In this document: positions 7,583 through 16,174 of the stretch, piece by piece | Layout: the number at the start of each line of letters is the position of its first letter | Numbering within the stretch: position 1 is the stretch's first letter | Source: DSPP01 sp964607165 | GTDB taxonomy: Bacteria; Zixibacteria; MSB-5A5; DSPP01 | Length of the DNA: 64,000 bases | Direction: 5' to 3' | Assembly: GCA_964607165.1 (NCBI GenBank) | Contig: CAZSIT010000001.1 | Coordinates: 62,001-126,000, forward strand | Made by a program: the position numbers and the translations under genes | The notes under the pieces: model-generated | Seen by the model: the letters and a program-made list of their open reading frames with translations, nothing else | Told to the model about the DNA's origin: nothing | The model's database searches: none

Positions 7583-10572
7583 TTGGTCAAACCGTTTCGC
7601 ATTATAAAATTCTCGAAAAATTAGGCGAAGGGGGGATGGGGGTTGTCTATAAAGCTCAAGACACTCGATTGGGTCGTTTAGTCGCTTTGAAGTTTTTGCC
7701 GGAGCATCTCTGGAAGGATTCTTCCGCCAAAACCCGCTTCATTCGCGAAGCTAAAGGGGCCTCGGCCATCAATCATCAAAATATCGCCACGGTTCACGAC
7801 ATCGACGAAGCGGAAGGAAAATCCTTCATCGTTATGGAATACATCGAAGGAAAAACCCTGAAAGAACTGGCCCAAGAGGGGTTAAAGCTAAACCAAGCCT
7901 TAGAGTTGGCCCTTCAGGCGGCCGAAGGTCTTTCCGCCGCCCACAAAAAAGAGATCCTGCACCGGGATATAAAGTCAGACAACATAATGGCTACCAAAGA
8001 GAACCTGGTCAAGGTTATGGACTTCGGCCTGGCCAAGTTAAAAGGTGTTTCCAGGCTTACCGAATCCGGCGCTACGGTTGGCACCATCGCCTATATGTCC
8101 CCGGAGCAGACCAAAGGGGAAGAAATCGACCAGCGCAGCGACATCTTCTCTCTGGGGGTGGTTTTGTATGAACTAATCACCGGCAAATTGCCCTTCCCGG
8201 GCGACCACAACGCCGCCATCAGCTACTCCATCTGCTACGAAGAGCCGGAGCCTTTGGCCCGCTACAAGTCGGACGTTCCGGAAGGGGTGCAGAAGATAGC
8301 CGATAAAGCTTTGAAGAAGGACAAAGGCCTCCGCTATCAGAGCGCGGCTGACCTTTTGGCCGATTTGCGAAATGAGAAGAAGAATTTGGAACAAGGAAAA
8401 CCGCTTTCCCAAAAGCCCAGAAAGAAGTGGCTCCCCTTTTTAGTTCCGGCTGGAATCGGGCTGCTGGTTCTGCTCTTCCTGATTTTCAAGCCGTTCAGTA
8501 TTGAGATAGGGACGGATAAGGAAACTGCCGCCGCCGAGAATTCTCTGGCAGTTATGTATTTCGAGAACGTCGCTGACCCGGAAGACAAAGACAAAACCGC
8601 CCAAATGATGACTTCCCTTCTAATCACCGGCTTGTCCGAGTCGGAGAATTTGCGTGTAATAAGCCGGCAACGGTTGTACGACATCTTAAACTTGATGGGT
8701 AAAGGGGATATTAAAGTCATCGACCGCAAGCTGGCTTCGGAAGTGGCCAAAAAAGCTGGGGTAAAATGGATTTTGACGGGGGAAGTGCTTCAGACCAAAC
8801 CGAATTTAGTTGTGACAGTCGAGGTATCGGAAACGGGGGGAGGAAGGGTTCTGGCCTCCCAGCGGGTAAATGGAGCTTCCAATGAGGACATCTTTGCCGT
8901 AGTGGATAAGCTGGGGTGGGACTTGAAAAAGAATTTATCTCTACCTCTAAAAGCCGATACAGAGAAGAATAAATCCGTAGCCGAAGTTACCACCCATTCG
9001 ACAGAGGCTTATCGGTACTATCTAGAGGGGCTGGATTACGAGAACAAATTCTATAATTCAGAGGCGGAAAAAAGCTACAGGAAAGCCCTGGACTTCGATT
9101 CCACCTTTGCAATGGCTTATTTCCGGCTGGCCCGGGTCGTAGTAGGTCCGGAGGCGAAAAAACTGATTGCCCAAGCAGTGAAATACTCAGATAGGCTTAG
9201 TCAAAAAGAAAAGCACTACGTAAAAGCTCGGGAATCAGTCCTCTCGGGCGACTCTTTACAACGAATCAAAGAACTACAAAAAATAGTGGAACACTATCCG
9301 GACGAAAAAGGGGCGTTCCTCTATTTAGGAGAAGCTTATTATCAGAGTAGAAAATATCCAGAAGCGATTCGCGCTTTAACCAAAGCGATAGAGATTGACC
9401 CTCTTTATAAGCTGGCGTATAACCAGCTTGCCTATTCCTATGATAAAGCCGGGGATTTCGAGAAAGCCATCTGGGCTATCAACAAGTATATAGAGTTAGC
9501 ACCAGGGGAAGCCAATCCCTACGACAGCCGGGCAGAGATTTACGCCAATAACGACAAGATAGAGCTGGCGATTGAGTCCTACAAAAAGGCGTTAGAGATA
9601 AAGCCGGACTTTTACGGATCCTTGAATGCGCTGGGAGACCTTTATGCCCAAGCCGGAAAGCTGGACCTGGCCATTGAATGTTATCAAAAGACTCTGGAGA
9701 TAGCACCGGACTGGTGGGGCACTCTGGCCAAGGTGGGGAATATGTACCTGTTTAAAAGAGATTATGTCCGGGCCGAAAGCTGTTACCGGGAACTTTCCTC
9801 CTCCGGGAGTAAACGTTGGATTTCCGAAGCAAGGTATCGTTTAGCTTCAATCCCTCTTTATCAGGGGAAATTAGAGAGGGCGCTAACGCTTTTGGACCAA
9901 GGGATAGCGGTGGATGAAATGGAGGGGGCTGAAGAGGCATCGGCGATCAAGCATGTGGGAAAAGCGGATATTTATGAAGGGAAGAAAAATCTGAAGATGG
10001 CTCTGGAGGAAGTCGAAAAAGCCGTGGAAGTTTTTCACCGGACTAATCCAAATGACCCGGGTTATAGTAGGGCACGCTATGTTAAGTTTCTGGCAGCAAC
10101 GGGTGATTTTGTCAAAGCCGGACGAATTGCCGAATCTTTGAAAAACGATATTGAAGAAAAGAATCCATCCCTGATAAATGACTACTGGTATGCAATTGGG
10201 ACCATCGAGTGGGCTAAAGGGAATAAGGAGCTGGCGTTGACCCATTTTGATAAAGCATACACAATCAAGGCCCTTCCGAGCTTTCGTCACCGCGTGTATT
10301 ACGCCGTCTACAATCTGGAAGCCGACCGCCTGGGAGAGGCGGTAGCCGAGTTGGAGAAGGTGCTCCCCAGATACGACGGCACTCGGACAGGAATTTTTGG
10401 AGGGGAAATTTACTATTTTCTCGGTTTGGCCTACGAAAAATCGGGCTGGAATAAAAAAGCAATAGAAAAATATCAAGAATTTCTGGAAATCTGGAAAAAT
10501 GCTGATGCGGGGATAGCGGAAGTTGAGGATGCCAAACAGAGGTTGGCGATGTTGAAAAAACCTCACCCCTAA
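7579..10572 (+). CDS. Membrane Ser/Thr protein kinase with TolB-like and TPR domains
   Basis: A 997-residue transmembrane receptor-like kinase. The cytoplasmic kinase domain covers residues 8-275, with glycine loop GEGGMG 16-21, Lys38 in VALKF, HRD at 128-130 and DFG at 148-150; all catalytic residues are present. One membrane helix lies at about 284-304. It is followed by a TolB-N/FlgO-like domain (about 325-450: LAVMYFENVADPED) and then a long TPR array to the C-terminus. It probably senses through the periplasmic repeats and phosphorylates cytoplasmic targets; the ligand is unknown. The same architecture and the same start (MIGQT[VI]SHYKILEKLG) recur at 40231. The last residues and stop (KPHP, TAA) come from a CCTCACCCCTAACCCC repeat. 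Confidence 0.92.
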   Translation: MIGQTVSHYKILEKLGEGGMGVVYKAQDTRLGRLVALKFLPEHLWKDSSAKTRFIREAKGASAINHQNIATVHDIDEAEGKSFIVMEYIEGKTLKELAQEGLKLNQALELALQAAEGLSAAHKKEILHRDIKSDNIMATKENLVKVMDFGLAKLKGVSRLTESGATVGTIAYMSPEQTKGEEIDQRSDIFSLGVVLYELITGKLPFPGDHNAAISYSICYEEPEPLARYKSDVPEGVQKIADKALKKDKGLRYQSAADLLADLRNEKKNLEQGKPLSQKPRKKWLPFLVPAGIGLLVLLFLIFKPFSIEIGTDKETAAAENSLAVMYFENVADPEDKDKTAQMMTSLLITGLSESENLRVISRQRLYDILNLMGKGDIKVIDRKLASEVAKKAGVKWILTGEVLQTKPNLVVTVEVSETGGGRVLASQRVNGASNEDIFAVVDKLGWDLKKNLSLPLKADTEKNKSVAEVTTHSTEAYRYYLEGLDYENKFYNSEAEKSYRKALDFDSTFAMAYFRLARVVVGPEAKKLIAQAVKYSDRLSQKEKHYVKARESVLSGDSLQRIKELQKIVEHYPDEKGAFLYLGEAYYQSRKYPEAIRALTKAIEIDPLYKLAYNQLAYSYDKAGDFEKAIWAINKYIELAPGEANPYDSRAEIYANNDKIELAIESYKKALEIKPDFYGSLNALGDLYAQAGKLDLAIECYQKTLEIAPDWWGTLAKVGNMYLFKRDYVRAESCYRELSSSGSKRWISEARYRLASIPLYQGKLERALTLLDQGIAVDEMEGAEEASAIKHVGKADIYEGKKNLKMALEEVEKAVEVFHRTNPNDPGYSRARYVKFLAATGDFVKAGRIAESLKNDIEEKNPSLINDYWYAIGTIEWAKGNKELALTHFDKAYTIKALPSFRHRVYYAVYNLEADRLGEAVAELEKVLPRYDGTRTGIFGGEIYYFLGLAYEKSGWNKKAIEKYQEFLEIWKNADAGIAEVEDAKQRLAMLKKPHP

Positions 10573-10849
10573 CCCCTGGCCGTAGCCAGAGGCTACGCCT
10601 CGGGCAGGCCCTCTCCATCGAATGGAGAGGGGGAGGGCAACCACAGGGGGTTGCCCCTACGGTTCAAAATGGGGGAAGGGCGAACATCCCTCGGCTTTCC
10701 TCGACTATGCTCGTTTACGCTGCGCTCAACGCAAGCGGGACAAGTCGCTCGGAACGAGCCGCTCGGGACAAGCAAGGTTCGCCCCTACCGACGGCAAAGA
10801 AGGGCGCATCCTTCGGCTTTGCTCAGGGCAAGTTGCAATGCGCCCCTAC
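10561..10849. repeat. Composite palindromic repeat block
   Basis: A 290-bp run of short repeats that begins inside the kinase stop codon region (CCTCACCCCTAACCCC). It contains CTCTCCATCGAATGGAGAG and a GGGCAACC...GGTTGCCCCTAC hairpin. It also holds a tcgactatgctcg / acgctgcgctcaacg / gggacaagtcg cluster, and ends with a GGGCGCAT...ATGCGCCCCTAC hairpin. No gene is visible. The CTCGACT / ACAAGTCG cluster is the same family found inside gmk at 35551. Confidence 0.75.
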
Positions 10850-10927
10850 AAAAAAACAGGGATTGGGGAATTAGAATGGAACAGGGCGAACCGACAACCG
10901 GTGGGTTCGCTTCTACAAGAGAAAAAG

Positions 10928-11034
10928 ATTGAATTATTGACGCACTGAAAATTGAGTCATTGGATGATTGAAACATTGAATCAAAGAGAAAATGAGCGAA
11001 CGAATCAATCAATGAATAAATGAATCAATCTTTT
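10928..11034. repeat. ATTGA-type repeat tract downstream of the kinase
   Basis: A low-complexity tract of ATTGA, TCATTG and GAATCAATC words, including the right copy (10951-10983) of the 33-bp direct repeat that also lies before the kinase. It fills the space up to mlaE. Confidence 0.7.
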
Positions 11035-11038
11035 CCGC

Positions 11039-11860
11039 TTGTCAGCCGTAACGGCAGCATTTAACTTGAACGTGATGCCATCCGTAGCTGTCGCCGTCAA
11101 CGAGCGGCTGAAAAAATCGGTTTACGAAGCGCAAGGAATAACCGCCTTTGCCAGCCAGGTTTTTTCCAAGGTTTTTGCGCCTCCCTTTTACTGGCGGGAC
11201 TTGTACGAGCAGATTCATTTTTTAGGAATCGGTTCGGTTTACCTATGCGTTTTCACCGGCATTTTTGCCGGGCAGGCGATGGCCTTGCAGTTTTCCAAGG
11301 AGATGGCGGAGTTTGGAGCCAAGGATTATATGGGACGCATCATTACGTTGGCCAACGTGCGGGCTTTGGGCCCGGTTTTAACCGGCCTGATGGTGGCGGC
11401 GCGCTGCTCTTCCGGCATCGCCGCTGAAATCGGGGCGATGAAATCCTCCAATCAAATCGACGCCTTGATTTCTTTCGGCACCGATCCCATAAAAAAACTG
11501 GCGGTGCCGCGGCTTTTGGCGCTTTTTTTGATGATGCCGATTTTGACCATCATCACCGATGCGATTTCCATTATCGGCGGCTGGATTGTTTCGCACTACA
11601 TTGTCCACGTTTCCGACGCCTTGTACTGGACCAACGTCAAACAGAGGCTTTTGTTTGGAAATCTTTTGGTGGGGATGACCAAGCCGTTTGTTTTCGGCAT
11701 CATCATCGCCATCGTCGGCTGTTACAAGGGATTTTCTTCCGAAGGGGGAACACGGGGCGTCGGGCGCGCCACGCGCGAAGCGGTGGTGATTAGTTCCATT
11801 TCCATTTTAATTGCGGAGTTTATGATGACCAAGGTGCTTTTTTCCTTTTTGGGGTGGTAG
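11039..11860 (+). CDS. mlaE: MlaE-type ABC transporter permease
   Basis: A 273-residue inner-membrane permease of the Mla/MCE lipid-transport systems. The family signature is clear: FTGIFAGQAMALQ, then LGPVLTGLMVAARCSSGIAAEIGAMK, then ALISFGTDPIKKLAVPRLLA and a C-terminal block KPFVFGIIIAIVGCYKGF. About five hydrophobic segments are present and the length is normal. The long form uses a TTG start at 11039; an ATG at 11075 is an equally possible start, and neither has a clear ribosome site. The ATPase and MCE genes follow directly, forming an mlaE-F-D operon that moves phospholipids between the two membranes. Confidence 0.92.
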   Translation: MSAVTAAFNLNVMPSVAVAVNERLKKSVYEAQGITAFASQVFSKVFAPPFYWRDLYEQIHFLGIGSVYLCVFTGIFAGQAMALQFSKEMAEFGAKDYMGRIITLANVRALGPVLTGLMVAARCSSGIAAEIGAMKSSNQIDALISFGTDPIKKLAVPRLLALFLMMPILTIITDAISIIGGWIVSHYIVHVSDALYWTNVKQRLLFGNLLVGMTKPFVFGIIIAIVGCYKGFSSEGGTRGVGRATREAVVISSISILIAEFMMTKVLFSFLGW

Positions 11861-11866
11861 AAGGAA

Positions 11867-11890
11867 GGGCGGTTCTTGAACCGCCCCTAC
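11867..11890. repeat. REP-like hairpin, CCCCTAC family
   Basis: GGGCGGTTC TT GAACCGCCC followed by CTAC: a 9-bp perfect stem immediately after mlaE and ending 12 bp before the mlaF start codon. Its stem differs from other copies but remains self-complementary. Confidence 0.8.
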
Positions 11891-11902
11891 AGACAAAGGA
11901 AA

Positions 11903-12679
11903 ATGATACAGCTCGAAAACATAAATCTCTCCATCGCCGGGAGGCCGATTTTGAAAAACATCAATTTTTCCGTGCGCAAAGGGGAGACAAAGGTTATTTT
12001 GGGGCCTTCCGGTTCGGGCAAGTCTTCCATCTTGAAAGTGATTTTGGGATTGTGGAGGCCGGATTCGGGAAGAATTGTCGTTGACGGCGCGGATATGTCC
12101 CGCGCCTCCAATGAAGAATGGAACGACGCCCGTTATCATATCGGGATGATTTTTCAGGACGGCGCCCTGTTCGACTCCTTGACCGTGGGAGAAAATATCG
12201 GTTACTGGCTTTTTGAGCATACCAAAATGACGGAGGAGGAAATCGAAGTGAGGGTTCGCCGGGCCTTGCAAGAAATCGGTTTAGACCCGGAGTTGATTGA
12301 CTGGAGACCGGATGAGCTGTCCGGCGGGATGCAACGAAGGGTAGCCATCGCCCGTGCTTTGGCCTCGCTTTCGCCTAAAATAATGCTCTATGACGAGCCG
12401 ACCACCGGTTTGGATCCTTTGGCGGTGGAAACCATCACCGATCTTATCATGGCTTTGCGGGAGCGGATGCAGGTAACTTCGGTGGTGGTGACGCATGATA
12501 TTCCGGACGCATTGAAAGTTTCCGGCCGCTTTGTGGTGATTGCCGGGGGTGAAATCATTTTTGAAGGAAGCTCGGAAGAGCTCAAAAATTGCCGGGAACC
12601 GTTCGTGGCCCGTTTTTTGGAGCCGTTTAAGAATACCCTGTCGCATGCCTTCGCTTCATTTGGAGAAGAGAACGGATGA
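11903..12679 (+). CDS. mlaF: MlaF-type ABC transporter ATPase
   Basis: A 258-residue ATPase that powers the MlaE permease. Walker A GPSGSGKS is at residues 34-41, the signature LSGGM at 139-143, and Walker B IMLYDEPT is followed by TGLDPLAV. The switch His is in VVVTHD. The ATG at 11903 is preceded by AAAGGA; the in-frame TTG at 11876 lies inside the palindromic repeat and is not the natural start. The stop overlaps the start of mlaD as ATGA, so the two are translationally coupled. Confidence 0.93.
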   Translation: MIQLENINLSIAGRPILKNINFSVRKGETKVILGPSGSGKSSILKVILGLWRPDSGRIVVDGADMSRASNEEWNDARYHIGMIFQDGALFDSLTVGENIGYWLFEHTKMTEEEIEVRVRRALQEIGLDPELIDWRPDELSGGMQRRVAIARALASLSPKIMLYDEPTTGLDPLAVETITDLIMALRERMQVTSVVVTHDIPDALKVSGRFVVIAGGEIIFEGSSEELKNCREPFVARFLEPFKNTLSHAFASFGEENG

Positions 12680-13611
12680 AAAGGACGGGAGATATTAAAT
12701 GGGGGAGCTTGAAATTAGGGATTGTCGCCTTAATCGCCCTCGGGCTTTTGCTCTGGGCATCCTTGATGGGAGGGGGGAGTTCGCTCTTGCGCCCCAAAAG
12801 CACGATAAAGACCTGGTTTCCGACCTTGTCCGGTCTGGTGGTGGGATCGCCGGTTTGGATAAACGGTGTGGAAGTGGGGCAGGTTTCGGACATTGCGCTG
12901 GATAAATTGGTAAGCGAGGGGAAAATCGAAGTTGCGATGGGGATAAACCGGAAATATTGGAATCTTTTGCGGCAGGACAGCCGGGCGCGTTTGGGAACGG
13001 TCGGTCTTTTGGGCGATAAGTTTGTCGAAATTTTTGCCGGAACGGCCGGTTCGCCGGAGTTGAAATCGGGAGATTTTATTGTAGGAGAGCGGCCGTCCGA
13101 TTTGGCGGCCACTCTTTCTTCCACGCCGGAGCTTTTGAAAAACGCCGACCGTCTTTTGGTCAGTTTAACTTCCATAGCCGACCAAATCAATGCCGGCCGA
13201 GGCAGTATAGGAAAACTTTTCCGAGATGACCGATTTTACGTGGAAAGCCGGGATGCCATGGCGCGGATAAAAGAGCTTTCCGCCAACCTGAACGAAACCC
13301 AGAGAAAAGTGGGAGACCGACTAACCTCCCTGGCCACGAGTTTGGACAGTTTTGTTTCGGCTATGAACCGGGGAGAAGGTTCGCTTGGGAAAATGGTCCG
13401 GGATTCGACTTTGTTTGTAAATCTCTCCCGTTCAGCAGCAAGGATGGACACTCTTTTTGCCCGGATGGGAAAAGGGGAGGGGAGTTTGGGGCTTCTCTCA
13501 AAGGACGAGAAGCTTTACCGCGAAGCTCACCAGACCTTAAGCGAATTGAAGCGGCTCCTGGCGGACATTCAGAAAAACCCGAAAAAATATGTTAAGCTAA
13601 GTATATTCTGA
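12676..13611 (+). CDS. mlaD: MlaD-type MCE-domain lipid-binding protein
   Basis: A 311-residue protein anchored by one N-terminal membrane helix (about residues 11-28, LGIVALIALGLLLWASL) with an MCE domain at about 35-120 (TWFPTLSGLVVGSPVWING, then GTVGLLGDKFVEIF). The remaining C-terminal half is predicted helical, with repeated GxGSLGxLxxD motifs (RGSIGKLFRDD, EGSLGKMVRD, EGSLGLLSKDE) typical of MCE proteins from FCB-type bacteria. It is the periplasmic lipid-binding part of the Mla complex. The ATGA overlap with mlaF supports this start. Confidence 0.92.
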   Translation: MKRTGDIKWGSLKLGIVALIALGLLLWASLMGGGSSLLRPKSTIKTWFPTLSGLVVGSPVWINGVEVGQVSDIALDKLVSEGKIEVAMGINRKYWNLLRQDSRARLGTVGLLGDKFVEIFAGTAGSPELKSGDFIVGERPSDLAATLSSTPELLKNADRLLVSLTSIADQINAGRGSIGKLFRDDRFYVESRDAMARIKELSANLNETQRKVGDRLTSLATSLDSFVSAMNRGEGSLGKMVRDSTLFVNLSRSAARMDTLFARMGKGEGSLGLLSKDEKLYREAHQTLSELKRLLADIQKNPKKYVKLSIF

Positions 13612-13613
13612 CC

Positions 13614-14798
13614 GTGCTGGGACTGGTAAAAGAAAAACCGAAACTTTCCAAAAGCTGGCCAAAAGGGTTGCGGCTGGAAGAACGCCCTTCTCCGAATTCG
13701 CTGGCGCCGGACGAGGTGAAAATCGAAGTTCTGGCGGCCGGAATCTGCGGCACCGATATGGGAATTTACAACAACAAGGATTCCATCCGCCACGAGATGG
13801 AGCGGGCTTTTGTTGACCCGGTCATAATCGGGCACGAGTTTAGCGGGCGGGTGGTGGACGTCGGGCCGAAGGCCTTGGAATTTTTGAGAACGCTTCCGGC
13901 TTTTCGGGATTTTACGCGGGAAAATATACTCTCGCAGCTGGCGTCGGAGTTTTTTGCTTCGGCGGAGATGCATATCGTCTGCAACCGCTGCCGGGCCTGC
14001 CGGATGGGGCAGAAGCATGCCTGCCAGAATACGGTCATAAAGGGAATTCACGAGAATGGCGCTTTCACCAACTTTTTGACCGTGCCGGTTTCCAACCTGC
14101 AGCTTTTTTCCAAAAAAGAAATTCCTCTGGAAATCATCGCTTTTATGGACGCTTTGGGGAACGCCGTGCACACTGCGCAGGAGGAGCCTTTGATGGGGAA
14201 AAGCGTCGCTGTCCTCGGCTGCGGGGTTCAAGGTTTGATGGCGACGGCGGTGGCCCGGCATTCGGGGGCCGCCACCATTTTTGTCACCGACGTCTCCAAT
14301 CCGGAAAAAGGTTTGACGCCGGAGAACGTGGAAAAGCGCCGGTTTGAGATGGCGCGGAAATTCGGCGCCAATTTCACTTTTGATTTGGGGTTGAAAAACG
14401 GGCGCAAGGAGATGCTGGACACGGTGCGCTGGGAAACGGGCGGGGATGGGGTCGATTTGGTTTTTGAAATGTCGGGCAGTTACAAGGCCTATGCCGACGC
14501 CTTCGATTTGGTGCGCGCCGGCGGGACGGTTTTGCTTTTGGGAATTCCGGAGGGAGAAACTGCGATGAGTTTTTCCGACCGGGTGATTTTCCGCGGAATT
14601 ACGGTCAAAGGAATCATAGGGCGGCGAATGTTTGAATCCTGGGAGACGATGAAGGATTTGCTAAAAACCGGCCTGTCCGATTTGTTCATCAAATCCGGCT
14701 TTGTTTCCCACCAGCTGCCTTTATCCCGCTTTGAAGAAGGTTTTGCCGCGATGCGGGCCGGGGAGGCGTTCAAGGTTTTGTTGTTGCCGGAGAAGTAA
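13614..14798 (+). CDS. tdh: L-threonine 3-dehydrogenase-like zinc dehydrogenase
   Basis: A 394-residue medium-chain dehydrogenase. The catalytic zinc ligands are in GICGTD and GHEFSGRV. The structural zinc loop has CNRCRACRMGQKHAC, and the Rossmann segment is VAVLGCGVQGLMATA. The AEMHIVCNRC and NTVIKGIHENGAF segments match threonine dehydrogenase. An insert of about 35 residues (after VVDVGPKA, up to the zinc loop) makes it longer than the usual 340. It oxidises L-threonine to 2-amino-3-ketobutyrate with NAD+. kbl follows downstream, completing the pathway to glycine and acetyl-CoA. A GTG start lies two bases after the mlaD stop. Another sugar or polyol substrate is possible, but the kbl pairing argues for threonine. 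Confidence 0.82.
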   Translation: MLGLVKEKPKLSKSWPKGLRLEERPSPNSLAPDEVKIEVLAAGICGTDMGIYNNKDSIRHEMERAFVDPVIIGHEFSGRVVDVGPKALEFLRTLPAFRDFTRENILSQLASEFFASAEMHIVCNRCRACRMGQKHACQNTVIKGIHENGAFTNFLTVPVSNLQLFSKKEIPLEIIAFMDALGNAVHTAQEEPLMGKSVAVLGCGVQGLMATAVARHSGAATIFVTDVSNPEKGLTPENVEKRRFEMARKFGANFTFDLGLKNGRKEMLDTVRWETGGDGVDLVFEMSGSYKAYADAFDLVRAGGTVLLLGIPEGETAMSFSDRVIFRGITVKGIIGRRMFESWETMKDLLKTGLSDLFIKSGFVSHQLPLSRFEEGFAAMRAGEAFKVLLLPEK

Positions 14799-14800
14799 GA

Positions 14801-14902
14801 GGGCACGTTGCAACGTGCCCCTACAGAGCGAAAATGTAATAATTAAAAACGTAGGGGTGAACCTTTAGGTTCACCCTGGGCGAATACGAGATTCGCCCCT
14901 AC
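14801..14902. repeat. Three CCCCTAC-family hairpins between tdh and kbl
   Basis: The first is a 20-base perfect palindrome, GGGCACGTTGCAACGTGCCC (14801-14820), followed by CTAC. A composite follows: GTAGGGGTGAACCT TT AGGTTCACCC (14851-14876) directly joined to GGGCGAAT ACGAG ATTCGCCCCTAC (14878-14902). GTAGGGG and CCCCTAC therefore frame the composite as an outer inverted repeat. Confidence 0.85.
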
Positions 14903-14930
14903 GATTTTAAGATGGAATAACGGAGAATAG

Positions 14931-16148
14931 ATGATTTCCCAATTAGGAAAAATCGAAAAGGCGCTGGCGGATTTGGAGACGGCCAAGACCTTCAAATACG
15001 AAACCGAGCTCGAAGGGGCGCAGGGGGCGCGCGTTCGCGTCAACGGGAAAGAAATCATTATGCTGGCCTCCAACAACTACCTGGGGCTGGCGAACCATCC
15101 CAAAATCAAAGAAGCCGCCATCCAGGGCATCAAAGAATTCGGCTTTGGGATGTCCTCCGTGCGCTTCATCTGCGGAACGCAAACCTTGCACCGTAAACTG
15201 GAGCAGAAAATCGCCGCCTTTTGCGGGACGGAGGATGCCATCCTCTATTTGTCCTGCTTTTCCGCCAACGAAGGATTTTTTGCCGGGCTTTTTGCCGAAA
15301 AGCTGGGATACGATTCCTACAAGGACGTGATTTACTCCGACCGTTTAAACCATGCCTCCATCATCGATGGCAACCGGCTGACCAAAGCAGAGACGACTGA
15401 TAGAAAAATTTACGCCCACGGCGATGCGGAAGATTTGGCGCGGCAGCTGGAAGAAGATAAAGGCAAGCCCTACCGCTTCCGCGTTGTCGCCACCGACGGC
15501 GTTTTCAGTATGGAGGGGGATTTGGCCCCCTTGCCGCGCCTGGTTGAGCTTTGCCAGAAATATCAGGCGATTCTGATGGTGGACGACTCTCACGCAATGG
15601 GGGTTATAGGCAAAACCGGCAAAGGAACGGCGGAAGAGTTAGGCGTTTGGGGAAAGGTGGACGTTATCACCGGCACTCTGGGCAAGGCCTTGGGCGGGGC
15701 GGCGGGGGGCTTTATCGCTTCCAAGAAATCTTTGGTGGAATACCTGCGGCAGTATTCGCGGCCGTACATTTTTTCCAATTCTCTGCCGCCGCCGATTTTG
15801 ATGGCTTCGCTGGAGGCGTTTTCCATTTTGGAATCGGATTATTCTTTGGTAGAAAAGTTGCATTCCAACACGGCCTATTTCCGCAAGGAAATCGTCAATT
15901 TAGGTTTCAAAATCATTCCCGGCAGCCACCCCATCGTGCCGGTGATGCTGGGCGATGCCGCCCTGGCGCAGGATGCTTCCGCCCTTCTTTTGAAAGAAGG
16001 GGTTTACGTCAAGGGGCTCTGGTATCCGGTGGTGCCCAAGGGAGAAGCGCGGCTGCGGGTGCAAATCTCCGCCGCTTTGGAGCAAAAAGATTTGGACGAG
16101 GCGCTGGAGGCGTTTGGCCGGGTGGGGAAGAAGTTGAGTATTATTTAA
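14931..16148 (+). CDS. kbl: Glycine C-acetyltransferase (2-amino-3-ketobutyrate CoA ligase)
   Basis: A 405-residue PLP enzyme of the alpha-oxoamine synthase family, normal in length. Visible motifs are MLASNNYLGLANHP, GFGMSSVRFICGTQ (substrate loop), DDSHAMGVIGKTGKG (PLP contacts) and GTLGKALGGAAGGF, where the Lys forms the Schiff base. It cleaves 2-amino-3-ketobutyrate with CoA to glycine and acetyl-CoA, the second step after Tdh. The ATG has a GGAGAA site a few bases upstream. It is convergent with the helicase gene that follows. Confidence 0.93.
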   Translation: MISQLGKIEKALADLETAKTFKYETELEGAQGARVRVNGKEIIMLASNNYLGLANHPKIKEAAIQGIKEFGFGMSSVRFICGTQTLHRKLEQKIAAFCGTEDAILYLSCFSANEGFFAGLFAEKLGYDSYKDVIYSDRLNHASIIDGNRLTKAETTDRKIYAHGDAEDLARQLEEDKGKPYRFRVVATDGVFSMEGDLAPLPRLVELCQKYQAILMVDDSHAMGVIGKTGKGTAEELGVWGKVDVITGTLGKALGGAAGGFIASKKSLVEYLRQYSRPYIFSNSLPPPILMASLEAFSILESDYSLVEKLHSNTAYFRKEIVNLGFKIIPGSHPIVPVMLGDAALAQDASALLLKEGVYVKGLWYPVVPKGEARLRVQISAALEQKDLDEALEAFGRVGKKLSII

Positions 16149-16174
16149 AGGTTCTCAACCTTACCGAATTTATC

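Noticed and set aside
9883..10644. Minus-strand frame of 253 codons over the end of the first kinase
   Set aside because: It has no domain or ribosome site and lies opposite TPR-coding sequence.
10561..10849. Possible CRISPR array because of repeated short units
   Set aside because: The repeats are palindromic, unequal in spacing and mixed in type; there are no regular spacers and no cas genes in the window.
11876..11902. Upstream TTG start of mlaF
   Set aside because: These codons are part of the hairpin repeat; the ATG at 11903 has a proper ribosome site and matches the family start.
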